Below are positions 1 to 14,835 of a stretch of DNA of 14,835 nt, piece by piece; the first letter of the stretch is position 1, and every line of letters starts with the position of its first letter. This DNA comes from Euperipatoides rowelli. Lineage: Eukaryota; Onychophora; Udeonychophora; Euonychophora; Peripatopsidae. The stretch lies in assembly GCA_003024985.2 (NCBI GenBank), contig PXIH01S0015222.1; one strand, given 5' to 3'. Under the pieces are notes generated by a model that saw only the letters and a program-made list of their open reading frames with translations, had not been told where the DNA came from and made no database searches. The translations under genes and the position numbers were made by a program.

Positions 1-643
1 TTAACCCATTATAATTTTTTTATTTTTTCTGAGAGTGATCGTTCACAATAATGAGTCCTTGAAAATGAATGACTTGTTCGTGAGCTACCCGTCACTAGCC
101 CAGAGGATAGTTTTAAGCTAGCACTTTGTATTTGAAGTGTTTTCAATGCCAAGACTTGGGTATTTTCTTTACTAACAAGTAGGAATGTTTATATGACAAC
201 TAAAATAATCATCTGATCCAAAATAAAGCCAATTATTTTTCCTTCCACACTTAAATGGAAAGTAAAAGGTTAATTTAGGGTAGAAATTACAGTACATTCA
301 TAAATATGTAACTAAGTAATTTGAAATATAAAAATACTAATTTACTATTAATTTTTAAAACAGTATCAAAAATTGTGTAAATTTTTCACATAATTATGCC
401 AGTTTTTTTAGCAGTCTGAAAAAGAAAAATAAGATAATTATTTTATCTAAAGCAGCAATAAAAATATTTAATTTTTTTCAAGAGAATATCAATTAAATAT
501 TACAAATTCCATTATTTACTATATAATATATTAACTGCTTCTGTATTAATCTGATCAAAGAAATAGTGAATGCTCAAATGAGAGATGGATTATCTTGCAC
601 TATTTTTGACAAGATAATTTGAAAATTCCCATAGACTACTTAC
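1..643 (-). other. Start of the intron after exon I (partial)
   Basis: GT lies at 643-642. I looked on the minus strand for the expected HLKRF-containing exon and found none, so the exon should lie beyond base 1. The stretch is AT-rich and otherwise featureless. Confidence 0.8.
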
Positions 644-14254
<13,611 letters not shown>

Positions 14255-14835
14255 CTAGAATNGTTAGATTTTTAAATTTAAAAGTTTTTATTTAGAGTTC
14301 AAACCTTCTACTTAAAATATATTTTTTTAATGAAAATAAAAACATTAAAATTGTTAAATAAAGTTTTATTTTCAACCTATTTGTATTGTTTCAAAAGTTG
14401 TTTTTTATAAAAACAGCAGATCTACAGTATATTAAAAGTGAAAAATACAGCATATTCGTATAGAGGCAGCCATTTTTTTTAAATTGTCACAAAGCAGTTC
14501 GAGATATTTGCGAGATATTTTAATTATTTCAATGTTTTATAAGTCTACCATGATTTTTTAAACATAATAAAAAAGTAAAACTTGCTGAAGCAAAAAAAAA
14601 AAAAAAATTTTCTATTAATACATTTGAGAAAAGAAAGAGGCCAGTAAATAAATGTGGAAATCAGAATTGAATTTTGGAGGATTTTTTAACTTATTTAATA
14701 CTAAAATATTTTTAATTTTAAAATTTATATACTATATATACTGCATTACGTTTACAGTATGCGTTTGTTTATTATATACTGTATATATACTGTAAATGTG
14801 CGATTGTAATGCCACCACTATTGTTTATTTATACT
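14255..14835 (-). other. End of the intron before exon A (partial)
   Basis: The AG is at 14256-14255. The stretch contains a long A run (14592-14606 on the plus strand) and an imperfect inverted repeat (14743-14812). The exon with the catalytic Cys box was not found here and should lie above 14835. Confidence 0.8.
14743..14812. repeat. Imperfect inverted repeat with ATACTGTAAA arms
   Basis: TTTACAGTAT (14751-14760) pairs with ATACTGTAAA (14787-14796), and GCATTAC (14743-14749) pairs with GTAATGC (14806-14812), with an unpaired bulge of nine bases on the right side. The loop itself contains further TATACTGTATATA. Confidence 0.75.

Noticed and set aside
1-643. Possible exon with the HLKRF strand and His box
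   Set aside because: Read on the minus strand in all frames, no match was found; the exon is taken to lie outside the window.

Overview
The window is animal (metazoan) genomic DNA. It is AT-rich, full of short A/T homopolymers, and contains one split gene read from the minus strand. Nine consecutive internal exons can be placed with canonical GT/AG borders and one unbroken reading frame: 14254-14151, 12987-12918, 12015-11841, 9903-9607, 5044-4749, 3904-3714, 3000-2914, 2100-1980 and 835-644. Together they make 1533 nt, or 511 codons. The protein is the middle of a ubiquitin-specific protease (peptidase family C19) of the USP32 type. Recognisable blocks include the QQHDSQELL box, [96 protein letters not shown] and KKLDLWRLPPIL.

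Layout in gene direction (high to low coordinates): an upstream intron tail (14835-14255); the QQD-box exon; three exons giving the first CxxC zinc-ribbon pair and a ubiquitin-like insert; a 4.56-kb intron (9606-5045); an exon that is mostly a Ser/Asn-rich linker; then four exons rebuilding the second half of the USP fold with a cysteine-rich block and the second CxxC pair. The catalytic Cys box should lie beyond 14835 and the catalytic His box before base 1. Neither end of the gene, nor its promoter or poly(A) site, is in the window.

All other DNA is intron. It holds no second gene that I can support; the short open frames there look random. It does hold several inverted repeats (a perfect 18-bp-arm hairpin at 8942-8984, a long imperfect hairpin at 9283-9342 between 12-bp direct repeats, and a 22-bp palindrome at 8272-8293), a diverged tandem duplication near 10893-11060, and a duplicated, partly inverted copy of the edge of the fourth exon at 10037-10088. 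The motif ACAGTAT/ATACTGT is scattered throughout.

The source is probably an invertebrate. The protein is clearly USP32-like but differs from the vertebrate protein at many positions. Arthropod, perhaps crustacean, is my guess from the intron character and is weakly supported. I see no new biological system here; the best leads are the intronic repeats and the in-frame (symmetric) exons.
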